64,000 nt of DNA, taken from Lethocerus indicus (lineage: Eukaryota > Arthropoda > Insecta > Hemiptera > Belostomatidae). The position numbers and the translations under genes were made by a program. The DNA lies in NCBI GenBank assembly GCA_019843655.1, contig JACDQD010000104.1, positions 7,564,001 through 7,628,000 on the forward strand, written 5' to 3'. Every line of letters starts with the position of its first letter. Within the stretch, counting starts at the first letter, position 1. Under the pieces are notes generated by a model that saw nothing but the letters and a program-made list of their open reading frames with translations, was not told the DNA's origin and did not search any database. This document shows positions 14,072-25,266 of this stretch, one piece after another.

Positions 14072-14122
14072 CTCGCTAGGGTTTCGGCTGCTAGCCGTCG
14101 TCAGTAGCATTGCGTTATTAAT
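14072..14122 (-). repeat. Dispersed repeat family A copy
   Basis: On the minus strand: AATGCTACTGACGACGG, then AGCAGCCGAAACCCTAGCG. It covers the left and centre of the consensus. Confidence 0.65.
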
Positions 14123-14197
14123 AGAGAGTGAGCTGGCCACCATAACTCGACGAACGGGAAACGAACCCGAATGTAATCTTTCAACACATTGCCCAGG

Positions 14198-14220
14198 TGT
14201 TTATAGTAGGACTATAAACA
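14198..14220. repeat. 10-bp perfect hairpin
   Basis: TGTTTATAGT, loop AGG, ACTATAAACA. Confidence 0.7.
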
Positions 14221-14372
14221 AGATAATCACAGAATCGGATTGAATGTGTTATGACCCCGTGAGAGTTTCGTAGGTGTATCATGGATCGAAGTTCCTTAAA
14301 AATCCCATATCTCGATTTAATTTTTCAAGACTTAGATTTAAAGCGACAGGAAATGGAAGATTGTGATAACAA

Positions 14373-14403
14373 CTCCCTCTCCTCCCCCTCCTCCTCCTCC
14401 TCC
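14373..14403. repeat. TCC-rich tract
   Basis: CTCCCC blocks followed by about five TCC units. Confidence 0.8.
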
Positions 14404-14799
14404 AGAGAACAAATATCTTAAATTCTCTATTAAAATCCGTTTTCCGGCGGAAGAAGCCGATAAATATATGGAGGCAATAATGGAGATTTCGTAGTAGAAG
14501 GTTTTGTGACAGGGAAGGAAGCGGTCGGTCGCCGGGGGGTTCGGTTATATGGATGTGAATCGATAACTTGTTAAGGTTGTGTAAGCTCCCTCCGGTCCAG
14601 GTCTCTCCCTCACCCCTCTTCTATTAAAATAAATTAATTGGCGAGTACAAACACGGCGCCTCCTCCCTCCAACCCCCACCACCACCCCTTCCACCGAGCA
14701 AAATATACTAAACAAACAAATTATAAGCGGCAAATGCCGGAATAAATTAGCGTGTGGCGGACTGGGCAATCAATCAACCGGCAGAGGAACCGGCCCGCG

Positions 14800-14832
14800 C
14801 TCTCTCCCTCCCTCTCTCTCTCTCTCTCTCTA
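14800..14832. repeat. CT-rich microsatellite
   Basis: TCTC/CCCTC lead-in followed by a perfect CT run. Confidence 0.9.
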
Positions 14833-14943
14833 TGTTTGCCCAGTATTAAAACCAATTTAAATGCATTTTCCGAACATAACCGCTTCGTTATTGGGGACCC
14901 GGCGACAAAAATAAAATGAATGACGCTCTGAAACCGTCAGTTT

Positions 14944-14972
14944 GGGGGGGGGGGGTAGGAAAAAACCCCCCC
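14944..14972. repeat. G12 then C8 homopolymer pair
   Basis: Twelve G, a short A-rich spacer, then eight C, able to fold as a G:C hairpin. Further such runs in the window: ten G at 4462-4471 and eleven G at 39470-39480. Confidence 0.9.
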
Positions 14973-17308
14973 CAGACCGGTGTACGAAACGTGAAAATAA
15001 AAAGGATAAAAAACGAGACTCGAAATGAGATATTTATCGGGGCTGGGCCTACCCCCGGGGACAAACAAACACAAACACGAACGACTGTGTACAACCCAAA
15101 AAATATTCGGTATGGATGGGGATCCCCGGTTACATTAATATACGTCCGGGTGATGAATCACCGCCAACGGGATTTCAAATCGGAGTATTATACTCGAAAT
15201 GAAGTAATAATTTATAAAAAAAAGTCTGGTTTGTCGTACACTGGGGACATTAGAGAAATCGTCCTGGGTGTAGGGTTAGACAAGTGTATACTACAAGATT
15301 TTAAGCATATGTTTTATACAAAACTTCATTTTTATTACGATTAAAGTTACCTCGTTTTCAGAAAGTGACCGATTATGTAATGGCAGAAATATACTGTCGC
15401 GGTTAAAAAAAAATTCGAAATCAATTGTTTTCGAGATGACATGTGCGACACATCGACCTCAAAATTTCATTTAATTAAAAACATAACTTTACAGTAATAA
15501 TAAAACGCCTCGTTTGAAAAACATTAATTGACGTGAATGCGTCGTCGATTCGGCAACAAAAGCTACACTCTCAATCCAGAACACTCGGTTCTGTAATTAA
15601 AAATGCCACTTGTGGTAATTCATTACAAGTTTTACAATGTCTTCCTTTATTAAATAAAAATAAATAAGAAGGAACACTTCTCTATATGTCAGACGGACGG
15701 TCATTACAATGTCAGAGTTACAGAGGAGAATTTAATTAATTTTTTCATTAATTGAAAAATTACGCCATTCCACCGATGTCTGTCCGTACGAAAGATGTAA
15801 TACATATAGATCGGACTTCTTTTTTCAGTTTGGAAACCTGGTAGTCGAAACCATAAATTCTCTGATTTTTTACACCAGATAATTTAGGTGGAAGACTATT
15901 TCCTTGAGTTTCTTGCAGTAGTGGACCAGCGAGCAAATAACTTAATAATTATTTAATATATAATAATATATATAATTTTGCCTCTAGTGTATTTGGAATG
16001 GATTATTTGAAGGAAGCGTAAAATCAACTAATCTAAAAACCCATTAAAACTGTTAATCAATTGAGTGAATTATTAAAATTCCATTAGTGACACAGAAAGA
16101 GATTTAGAGATCTCCTTTGAAAATTATTAACCAACTCAATTACAAAGGCCAATCATCGGAGTAACCGATTGCTAAGAGCGTGTAAACACTTAAAAGACTG
16201 TGGGCGATTAAATTTAAATAATAATTGAACACTGTATGAAGCATACTGTATAATACTAAACCAGGACGAGACGAGTGAAACTTCAAAAATGTCAGGTTCA
16301 TTTTCATGTTGAGTTTTCTATTAACTACTTTTTATCCAGTTCTTTTAAAATTTTTATCGAGCCTTACGGGAAAAAACCTCCCCCAAATGCTCTCTTCTTC
16401 CAATTTTACACTACGACATTATTTGCCACTCTCTAAGTGGGATTAAGTAGTTAAAACTATCCCGTTTTTTTTAAACCATCGAGCTAAACCCATTCTGTCC
16501 TGTAACTCCATATGGTAACTATAATATAACGTTATTAAATTTTTACACATTTAATATGTAACTCCCCTGACAACTGAGGAACGACCCGAGTGGCCCTCTT
16601 GGAAAAAGGTTGGGAAAGGCTGGGTTATAAGATCTTTACCTGTCACTTTTTTAATGAGATGCAAGAAAGACTTCCTCGGGAAAAAATGATAAAATTTGTA
16701 ATTTTTTGTTAAATTTTAAGAGGTTCTTGGACAAGGCTATCCAGCGCCTAGGGAAGACGTTACTCATAAGGCCCAAAGGGTACAATAAGGGTGATTATTA
16801 AGCATGACCGCTGCGCAGGCACTTTTGATAACGATTCCTGTTATAACTGTCACGAACGAAACTGTTGCTTCACCGGCATCCGTGAACACCTGCATTACTG
16901 ACGAAACCGAACAGGTCTAAAAAAATAAACGTTCACTCATACGATTATACGCTTCTGTTTGTCTCTGAATTCCTCGTTATCGATTTTGCCTAAGGGTCAT
17001 TAGCATTGTGTAATATAATTATATGTGAAATATAGTGAATTCTGCTGACTATTCAATAAAGTTTTGTTGACGTCAGCACATTGTCTTCGTTATATCTTAA
17101 TGTGCATTTAACGAGCGAGATCCTCACACCAAATGTGATTAAATGTGCACTTCTCAGAGATATTGGTGACAGGATACTTCCTGGGGAACATAAATCCACA
17201 TTTTTGAATAATAATGTTTTAGAAATCATCTTCGCTATTCCAGCATTAATACTGGCATGATGTCATCCTTTCGTCGAAACCGTTCAATGATAACCACATT
17301 TGCGTAAC

Positions 17309-17327
17309 TATTAGATTATATCTAATA
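17309..17327. repeat. 8-bp perfect hairpin
   Basis: TATTAGAT, loop TAT, ATCTAATA. Confidence 0.6.
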
Positions 17328-18859
17328 ATCAATTTTTTAAACTGCTGTAAACTGTGGCAAAAGTTGAAAGAAATTAGGAGAGTGATTGTATGATTGAGTG
17401 GTCTTGAAAAAATTACCCAGAAATAAAGCTAAAGGGTTTGTTCTCGTTAGCGCCACTTTATGGAACTAATGTTCCTGATTGCGATATTTTAGATTAGGTT
17501 CCCGCGTAGTATTTGCATTTTAACACTTTACTGGCAGCGTCCATTCGGCCTACTTTGGAGTATGACAAACTGAGAATAATTAATGGATTAAAATGCTGAA
17601 GATTCGCTGGAGTATATTAATTCAGTTGGGGGGAGGGAGTGAATTCAGAGCAATAATTCACACCGCATAACCGGGGGCCTTTTAATAGTTGGCCCGTTTC
17701 GACCCAATTCAGTCCGCGGCACACGTGATTGGTAGCAATATTATTAAAATTCCCACTTTAAAAACGAGAAAGCGTTTCAGAATAAAGAGAAGAGGTTTGA
17801 AAAAAATTGTTCGCAAAATGTCGGGTCCTTATGCTAAACTCTGGACGGGGGGCGGGGGCGGGATGAACCCATGCAAATTCGTAATGGCCACCGACGTAAT
17901 AATAATTTCCTCCCCTCTTATACTAGTTACAATACTTATGGCAACATCCAGTTCAGGCTTTCTTCTTAATAAAGTTCACTGTGCGCTTATGAAATTCAAT
18001 TTTTGATAAGTGAATTCTCGGAAACTTACATCGATTATGAGAAGTATAATCCGGCGAGAAAAATATTGCAACACTGAGCCGGGATTGAGATAAACTCAAT
18101 TGAGGGTGTGCTTTTTTAATGTCGAGAAATTAATAACGATATCGCCTTCGTGTTTTTTCTTTTTTATTAATTAGTCGAAATGTAATTTAAAAAATTTCAA
18201 TCCGATTTTATGACAGCTGCCGTAAATCGGAGTACACAGCCCTCGAGGGAGGACGTCACAATGCAAAACCATTGAAATATCGTTTCACAATGACGTTTCT
18301 ACTTCAATTATTACAATAGGAATTTTCCGAGATCCTCGACAGTCCCTTAGGGACTTGACCAATTTACATTCTGCATTCATCAGTAAGATATATTAGTATT
18401 ATATGAGATATATCAGTAAGAGATATTAAGAAATGTTTTTAGGTATTTCTTTGGTACAAACTGTAATCTGTGTTCTGCTATTCCAAACCCATTTTCTACT
18501 CCCGAAAAACTGTTTTGTGAAGAAAACCACGGCATTATTGTAAAATGGATGTGTAGTTTAAATATTATGTTAATAAATAATATAATAATTAACGATAGGC
18601 AACACAGTTATTTAAAAGTGGAATTACACTATCTCCTAATTAACTTTCCGAATTGTGTCGAATTACTGTTGAAGTAGATTAGTACTATTAAAATACACTT
18701 AATTGATACAAGAAAACAATTTTTATCTACAAAACGTAAATTATGTTCAGAATCGAGGCAATTCCCCACACTCGGCTAAATGACCGAAATAGTCATAATT
18801 GGGACCATTAAGGGGACAGTAAACTGACCTATTTATTCGTAATTCAGATTGTTTGTAAA

Positions 18860-18924
18860 GGGACTGTGGGTATCGAACCCAGGGAACGCAAGATGACGAA
18901 TTATCAAGGTGTTTACACCACTTT
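18860..18924 (-). mobile_element. tRNA-derived SINE head, decayed
   Basis: On the minus strand GTGGTGTAAACACCTTG resembles a shortened tRNA D-arm. About 40 bases on, CCTGGGTTCGATACCCA is a near-perfect T-arm with the B-box GGTTCGATACC. The D-loop is short and the anticodon stem does not pair, so this is a tRNA-derived fragment rather than a working tRNA. Confidence 0.5.
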
Positions 18925-19359
18925 GAAAAATAAAAAGGGAAGCAATGCTTATTCCGTTCTAATAAAGTTGATTTATGTAAACTAGCTCAGACAGACAAGC
19001 ACAGACCAGCGATGGACCCAGAGACGAACTCATGAAATTAGAAACACATGACTAAAATTATGATCCTATTTCCAATATACATCTATATTAAAATATAATA
19101 AACTTGCTATCATTAATCGAGCGAACATAAATTAACAGAAATGTAAGTCGGCATAACGTCTTTCTTATTAACATAGTTAAATGCTAATTCTCGGTCGGAT
19201 CTCTATTAAAATATCTCCTGACATCTCAACATATTTCAATTTTCTTCTCTGTGGTGTTATTTTTCGTTCTGGTAAAAACAAAACTATGGAAAAAGTGTAA
19301 CAAGAACAATCAATTGGAGAGTTTTGTAACACGAAAAGAATGGAATACTTTACCCCACG

Positions 19360-19375
19360 CCCCCCCCCCCCCCCC
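19360..19375. repeat. Poly-C run of 16
   Basis: Sixteen consecutive C, at the left edge of the 19.5 kb island. Confidence 0.95.
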
Positions 19376-19497
19376 ACTAGCGACCCACCCCTCAACCCCC
19401 TGCCCAGCCATGCCGTCACTATCGAAAATTCATTTTTCGGTTCCGGAATTCATTTCTGAGCTTTTCATCATCAAATTGGCCATTTGGAAAGAGCGAA

Positions 19498-19517
19498 AGA
19501 GAGAGAGAGAGAGAGAA
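19498..19517. repeat. (GA)n microsatellite
   Basis: About ten GA units, continuing as imperfect purine repeats to about 19550. Confidence 0.9.
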
Positions 19518-19644
19518 AAGAGGGAGCGATGGAGAGAGTGAGGGAGAGGGGTTACGGAGTCGAGGGGGGGATAGGAGGTTTGACTGATATTAATGATTCA
19601 TGTTGGAACCTGGGGGGGCTGGGCGGGGGTGCAATTTCATTAGT

Positions 19645-19661
19645 GGCGCCCCCTGGCGGCC
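19645..19661 (-). promoter_or_regulatory. CTCF-like binding motif
   Basis: The + strand reads GGCGCCCCCTGGCGGCC, which closely matches the reverse complement of the known CTCF core (CCASYAGRKGGC form). It sits at the right edge of a C/G-rich island, directly followed by a second, oppositely oriented match at 19684-19700. The motif match is seen; binding is inferred. Confidence 0.5.
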
Positions 19662-19683
19662 GGCCCCGGGCTTTCGACTAATT

Positions 19684-19700
19684 GCCGCCAGATGCCGCTA
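19684..19700 (+). promoter_or_regulatory. CTCF-like binding motif, second of a pair
   Basis: GCCGCCAGATGCCGCTA matches the CTCF core with one clear mismatch (C for G in the GGC part). It is oriented opposite to the match at 19645-19661, 22 bases away. Confidence 0.4.
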
Positions 19701-20130
19701 TCGCGTTCACTCCAACCCCACCCCCTGAAACCGCCCCCAACCCCCACGACCACCTATTTGTCCCCGCGCCGGTTAATCCAATTGATTGAAGCGGGAAAAA
19801 GGGAGAATGGAAGGAAAGAAAGGGAAAACCGAACGGAAGATCGATTGCATTGTCATGTTTAAAAAAAGAAAAAGTTGTAGTCGGGGCAGATTTAACCAGA
19901 TTATTTTATTTATATTTATATGCTATCCAACCTCATTTAAAACATAAAGGGGGGTATATCTCCATCACCCAGTGGGAAAGCATTTGATGGACAACGATAT
20001 ATCTGGATTGAAAGTTTTCGTTGCTAGAAATCGAAACCCTATTTAAAACCTTATTTTCAATTCCGGATGTTTTAAAAAATAATAAATAATCCATAGCATT
20101 TTTTTGTAGTATACATATTACATTATATAC

Positions 20131-20132
<2 letters not shown>

Positions 20133-20176
<44 letters not shown>
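20133..20176. repeat. (TA)22 microsatellite
   Basis: Uninterrupted alternating TA, flanked by AT-rich DNA on the left and a CpG-rich stretch on the right. Confidence 0.95.
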
Positions 20177-20177
<1 letters not shown>

Positions 20178-20199
20178 CTTTTTCGGGTGAATATACCGT

Positions 20200-21240
20200 A
20201 ACGCTAATTTCCCGATACTGGTACTCGAGCAGCTACTACACCATTCACACGCATCGATCGTGTTTTCGTACACATCGGCGTTATTATGAAATCGGCCTTA
20301 TGCCGCCGGGGGCCAACAATAACACCGCTCGGACGATAACTGTTAATAGTACCACCCTCACTAATCCCACGCCGAAAACGCTCGCCGAGTCGGCTCATAT
20401 ATCGGCCTTATGCGATAAGATTAGATTGCATTTGTGTTTGATTCGGGATTTGCCCAACTAATTGAACAATAATGAGACTTCGCATCCTCGTATTTCACAC
20501 TGCAGCGCTCGTAATTTGATCCAACCGAACGATACGCGCAATATTTAATACATTCTACTGAAAATTTGGAAACTTGTAATGTTAGTAATACAGAAATAAG
20601 CGAGGCCTATCCTCGACAAGAAATAAAGGAAATGTGTCTCTTATCGCCATATATGTAGCAGGACCGAATAGAAACTGTTTATTTCGCTATGTGTCATTTA
20701 TCTTATTATTATAGACGAAATGCGAGGGCGCCTCGAGCGGCTATGGGCTAGAGCTGAAACTAAGGACCGATTCCCATGTGATCCAGACGTACGGATGGGT
20801 TAACGTCCGTCACAATCAAAGGTAATGGGGCCGCCCGCCTATTGGGGCACTCATATGGGTCCCGCATCGGTTCAATGAACCTTGAATGGGCGCCGTTCGG
20901 TGTTCCCCGCGCGACACTAATTGGTCACAATTATTGCCCACCTCGACGTACGGAGCGAGCGGCTCCGCCTGCATTATTCATGAAACCCGGTGTACACCCC
21001 GGTTTGGACACCGCCGGGCTCAGTTCTGAAGACTTCATCCGTCTGTACGAATCGCCGCCTAATATCTATTCGGCTATCGCTCAAAGCGTATCTGCCAAAC
21101 GCTCAATCGCATTGAACAATCGCGCCTCGTTATGATCGCATCTCGACCGAGACGTCGAGCCGTTCAGGACTAACATCGTCCCACCTACGGACAATAGCTG
21201 TACAATAAAGATTCGATTTCCCCCCGCCAAGTGTATGCAA
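20200..21240. other. CpG-rich complex sequence
   Basis: Bounded by two TA microsatellites. The + frame at 20842-21135 starts at TTG and is open for 97 codons in CpG-rich DNA; not recognised. Homeodomain-type ATTA words and AACCCGGTGTACACC suggest regulatory sequence. Confidence 0.3.
20291..20413 (+). repeat. 13-bp direct repeat ATCGGCCTTATGC
   Basis: Exact copies at 20291-20303 and 20401-20413, 110 bases apart, in a CpG-rich stretch just after a TA microsatellite. Confidence 0.6.
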
Positions 21241-21302
21241 AGTGATACAGTGAAAGCCCGAAGTAGGATTCACACGGTCAAATATTACAACGTTAATAAA
21301 TT

Positions 21303-21345
21303 ATTAACGGAATACTACTGACGATGGCGAAAAGCCGACACCCCC
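21303..21345 (+). repeat. Dispersed repeat family A copy
   Basis: Contains AACGGAATACTACTGACG followed by ATGGCGAAAAGCCGA. Family consensus as read across the window: GACGGAATGCTACTGACG, then ATGGCGAGAAGCCGAAACC, then GGTCTAGC. No coding capacity; decayed non-autonomous element. Confidence 0.7.
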
Positions 21346-21370
21346 TAGGTGGTAAATGGCCTGTAATGAG

Positions 21371-21374
<4 letters not shown>

Positions 21375-21414
<40 letters not shown>
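21375..21414. repeat. (TA)20 microsatellite
   Basis: Uninterrupted TA run, followed by a short CATATA run. Confidence 0.95.
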
Positions 21415-21426
<12 letters not shown>

Positions 21427-22354
21427 ACTAAATCATCCCCCTCTCGGTCCGCCCGCCTCTAAGTGCCTCCAGTGGATCACTGCTCTAATGTCAATAGTGC
21501 GGAACTGCAGTGATCCAATGAGACGTACTAATTGCAGTGTTAAGTGCTTACTACACGGGTTTACAGCATTGCAATATTGCACTGTATTTTACTAAATTTA
21601 CATTTACCTCAACATTTATGAATAAATTAGTTGAAATTTGCGCACCGAGTGCGAAAATCTGAAACTGGTTAATTTTCGGGCCATATACACAGTCGAGACA
21701 CATGATCGCTAGAGTTGTGATATTCAAAATCCTCGCAGAAAACACAAATATCTTAAAGTTAGTTTACTAAATTTCTAATTCTAGTTAGTACTTAATTGGT
21801 AGAATTGTTTGTAAATCTGTTATACACACCATTTGAATTCCTACCCACCTATTATCGTGTTGGTCTTTTAATAAAACGTTTCCAACATACTTGAACTTGG
21901 ATGCAATGAGCGTCCTAAAAATTCATAAAGCATAAATTTCATTTTATAGGAATAATAGCTCCGTTGCGATCAAGCACATAGTAGAAACCGCACTTACGAC
22001 TGTCCTGTGTCGGAAACGTCTGGGAATATTTCCCAGATGTACACTGCGGCGGAGTTTCAGAATAATTGTCAAAATTACTAAATTACCCGCATTTTATGTA
22101 GAACGGGCCAATTAACGATAACGTGGCGTTTGAAGTAATGTGCACCTTGAAAGACGTTCCATTTAACAATTACTCTAAAACCGCTCATTGAAGCGAATTG
22201 TCAGAAGAACAGTCCTGAACATAGGAAACGGTGGAACGAAAAGAAAGGATACCGTTATTGGGCTCAAATTAATTATCATGTCCCCCGATTTATTGTTTTA
22301 AGAATAACTTCTAATAACAATGTCAGCATACCGTAGTCTACATAATGCGTCAAT

Positions 22355-22400
22355 ATATTGCTGACAGAACGCTACCGACGATGGTGAAAAGCCAGGACCC
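22355..22400 (+). repeat. Dispersed repeat family A copy
   Basis: ATTGCTGACAGAACGCTACC followed by GACGATGGTGAAAAGCC, close to the family consensus. The right part is lost. Confidence 0.7.
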
Positions 22401-22988
22401 TAATTTAATACTTCTACAATAGTACAACCGTATATGCTTATTTTCGGTTCACTATAATTATCATTGAAATGCCAAATAAATGTATTTAAGTTTTAATTGC
22501 CTCTGCACCATCAATCTGGTGCAAATTTGCCCATCCATCAATTTTGGATTGTTTTGTTTGTTGTATAATTTTCATACGACAAATAACTGTCAGATAGGTT
22601 CGATTGGTAGATAGACGAGCCGCGAGATTGAACGATATTTCAAAAAGAAACCAGATTTAGAGATTTATGAAATAAGCCAATATGGTGCAGTAAAGAAAAG
22701 GACGAAGTATTTCTGTCTTGAGATATATTTAACTAATCTTATCATCTTATAATTTAACGTTTTCAAAACATACCCATCACTCTCAGTGATGTAATTTAAA
22801 CATTCAGAAAAAAAACCATTGCGTACGCCCGAAGGAATACCTCGAATCGCAGTTCCAGAGGTGGATGCTTTTAAAAGGAGACGGATGAAAACCTCAAAAG
22901 AAAGTGGGAAGACAGATGGATGAACTCGAAGCATGGGCGGGTAACCTATCAGTTCTTGCCCAGAACGACCTCTCTCGTAACCACCCAC

Positions 22989-23065
22989 GAGCAAATAAAT
23001 TAGTTCAGACCTACATTTTAAGGAATCAGTCACCACTTAGTATAAGGGGAAAACTTTCAAAAATT
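22989..23065 (+). repeat. Dispersed repeat family C copy
   Basis: GAGCAAATAAATTAGTTCAG then AAGGAATCAGTC and AAAACTTTC. The same blocks, similarly spaced, occur at 34515-34583. Confidence 0.5.
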
Positions 23066-24886
23066 CCACCCACAAGAGGGGATGAATAAAAAGAAACTAT
23101 CAAGAGTAGATCGTGTTCCCTGGTATATACACATTTTTACTACTGATGACAAGCCGATTGGCAAGTCGTTTTGCAGAAAGAAACCAGAATAAAGTTGGTA
23201 CTGTAACCAACATAATTTTACAGAATGTTGATATTATAGTACATGGTTATGAACATATCGTCAATCAATTTTGGAGAAAATGAACCAAAAAATTGAAACA
23301 AAACTAGCTCGATCAAAATTTGAATTTATACAGAAAATTGTTGTGTACATAGATAGACCCAAATTTCGATTCTGGCCACACGTGTTGTTGACTTTAGGGT
23401 TCGACTCACCCCTGAACAACACCGAACTGTCACTTATAAGTCACAATAGGTGTGAAACTAACAGTAAATCGAGAGGTACTTAATAGCAGGTAGCGGTTTC
23501 CTGGAAGGTGTTTTCCAAAACGGTAGCCAACAAACAATATGTCAGGCAATAAATACTATCCCCCCGTATACTACCTGCCGGCGGGGACAATGGCTCACCA
23601 ATTATACCGTCAGGTCTCACGACTTCCACTGCTAACAGTTTCGCAAATCGCCATTTGAATTTACGCCTTCCAATAGATACCGGAGCACTGTTGAGGCTTA
23701 GGTACGGAATCCTTCGATTGTGTGATTGTCGCCATCGGTTTTGTATTTGTGTTTTAGTGAATATTTTTTTATTACGAACTGCAGGTTGCGCAGTTTTCTC
23801 GGTGTTCTGTCGCTGACGGCAAAAACCCAAACCAGCGACAGGAGAAAGAAGGTCGACAAAATTACGGTATTCCAAAATATGTGTACCATATAACGATATA
23901 AACTTTATATACAAATACATATTTTATATTTGTATACATTATATAGAAAATAAAGTCAAATATGAAGAAAATCCCGGGAGATAGGCATATTATTGTCAAT
24001 TTTTCGCCAGTATCGCAGTACTACTTAGTATTCCATTAACACGTAGCGCTAACATAACGAAATGACCAATTGATCGAGCAACCTGTAATTCCAGAATCCA
24101 GCTTGGAAACCGCCACATTGCAGGCCCAGTCGACAATTGCCTTAAAATATTCGTAATTTCATTTCCAGCCGGCGGTTTTCAAAAACAATTTCGGCCGCTC
24201 TATAAGAACAATATGTAATTTCTGTAACACCGCGCGGGTTGTACGGAAATCCGTATTGAATTATGTCATTAGTAGGTAGGAGGTTAGGGTGACGTGACCC
24301 CGTCGTGCGCAATTACTCATGCAAATTCCCCCCCTCATTTTCCATTTACATTTTTAACCCCTCCCCCTCAACCAAGGCCCAACCTTTCCCCGAAATTCCA
24401 CAACAATGTCTCCGATCCATACTTTCTCCAGGTGGAACAAAGAAATACACCACAAAAAACACGCTCTGTATTATTGAAGACAATTTAAATTATTCAATCA
24501 ATTTGAAAACGTCATGGAGGAATATTATAACTCGTATTGTGTCTTGTTTTCATGGCATAGAGCATCGGGCGTATGATAAGAGCTGTCCGTACCTTATCAT
24601 CCAACTCATACCATTTTCCAGGGAGTGTACCTGAAATACCGAAACTGTGTCAATACTAGTGATTCTAATTTTTCTTCTGCTCAGCAATTTTAAAGAAATT
24701 TTCCTTCTTAATTGAATGTAAGATATCTGAGACGAACTTTATTGTTCATGCCTGTAGGAAGGTTCAATTATCCGTATAGATTCGTAATTCATTAAGAAGT
24801 AAAAAATTCCAGGCCTGGCGACAGCAAGATTAGAGAAAAGTTAGATTATCTCTGTAGTATTTATAACGTTTCTTAAGCGCTGAATT

Positions 24887-24965
24887 TTGTACTGTTAATG
24901 CCTTAGTGGTCTGGAGGGGTGTTATAGGCGGGCGTGTAATTGTCGAGCGCGGCAGATAATGAGGG
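24887..24965 (+). repeat. Dispersed repeat family B copy, diverged
   Basis: TACTGTTAATGCCTTAGTGG, then GAGGGGTGTTATAGGCGGG and CGTGTAATTGTCG; the right end is lost into the 25 kb island. Confidence 0.5.
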
Positions 24966-25175
24966 GTCGCCGGACCCCGTACACCGCCGGAGTACGCCCC
25001 GCCCGGTGTCCGGCCGATAACGAACCCTTTTTTTAAGTACGCGAGTTCCACGTATAATTATTCGCCTCCGAGGGACGGGGGAGAGCGTTCGACGCGTCGC
25101 GTGGTTCATATTCGGTATTTCCGGTTGTGACGGCGGCATTAGCGGAGGTGGATATGGATTTTGTGGGTGCCGCGT

Positions 25176-25189
25176 GGGGGGGGGGGGGG
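25176..25189. repeat. Poly-G run of 14
   Basis: Fourteen consecutive G followed by AAAGGGGG. Confidence 0.95.
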
Positions 25190-25228
25190 AAAGGGGGCTC
25201 GCAGAGACAGGAGGTTCAATTAAGGGAG

Positions 25229-25266
25229 CTCTCTCTCCCTCCCTCTCTCGCTCTCTCTCCTCTCTC
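25229..25266. repeat. Imperfect CT-rich tract
   Basis: CTCTCTC, CCTCCCTC and CGCTCTCTC blocks in a row, inside the C/G-rich island at 24.9-25.5 kb. Confidence 0.8.

Larger units (their letters stand above)
12960..15340. other. Non-coding DNA with homopolymer and CT tracts
   Basis: Contains the 14198 hairpin, a family A copy and the CT tract at 14800. The 142-codon + frame at 14916-15344 runs through G12 and C8 and is not recognised. Confidence 0.4.
15345..19330. other. AT-rich non-coding DNA
   Basis: I see the hairpin at 17309, a weak family A copy at 16890 and the SINE head at 18860. Nothing else. Confidence 0.5.
19340..19800. promoter_or_regulatory. C/G-rich island with GA tract, poly-C and CTCF-like pair
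   Basis: In order: a 16-base poly-C (19360-19375), a GCCAT core (19479-19483, the PHO/YY1 core), a GA tract of about 20 bases (19498-19517) followed by more GAGAG words, then the inverted CTCF-like pair (19645-19700). GAGAG and GCCAT together are hallmarks of insect Polycomb response elements, and CTCF sites mark boundaries. The frames at 19251-19541 and 19484-19681 encode only low-complexity Arg/Glu and Pro runs and are not genes. Confidence 0.35.
21420..24870. other. AT-rich non-coding DNA with old repeats
   Basis: Family A (22355) and family C (22989) copies. A B-box-like GGGTTCGACTC lies at about 23397. The minus frame at 23480-23920 is not recognised. Confidence 0.45.

Noticed and set aside
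14916..15344. 142-codon + frame
   Set aside because: Passes through G12 and C8 homopolymers near its start; the rest is not recognised and has no splice or promoter context.
18860..18924. Functional tRNA gene on the minus strand
   Set aside because: Good T-arm but shortened D-loop and unpaired anticodon stem, so it is a tRNA-derived relic.
23480..23920. 146-codon minus frame
   Set aside because: Not recognised, no transposon or domain motif visible, and not supported by splice signals.
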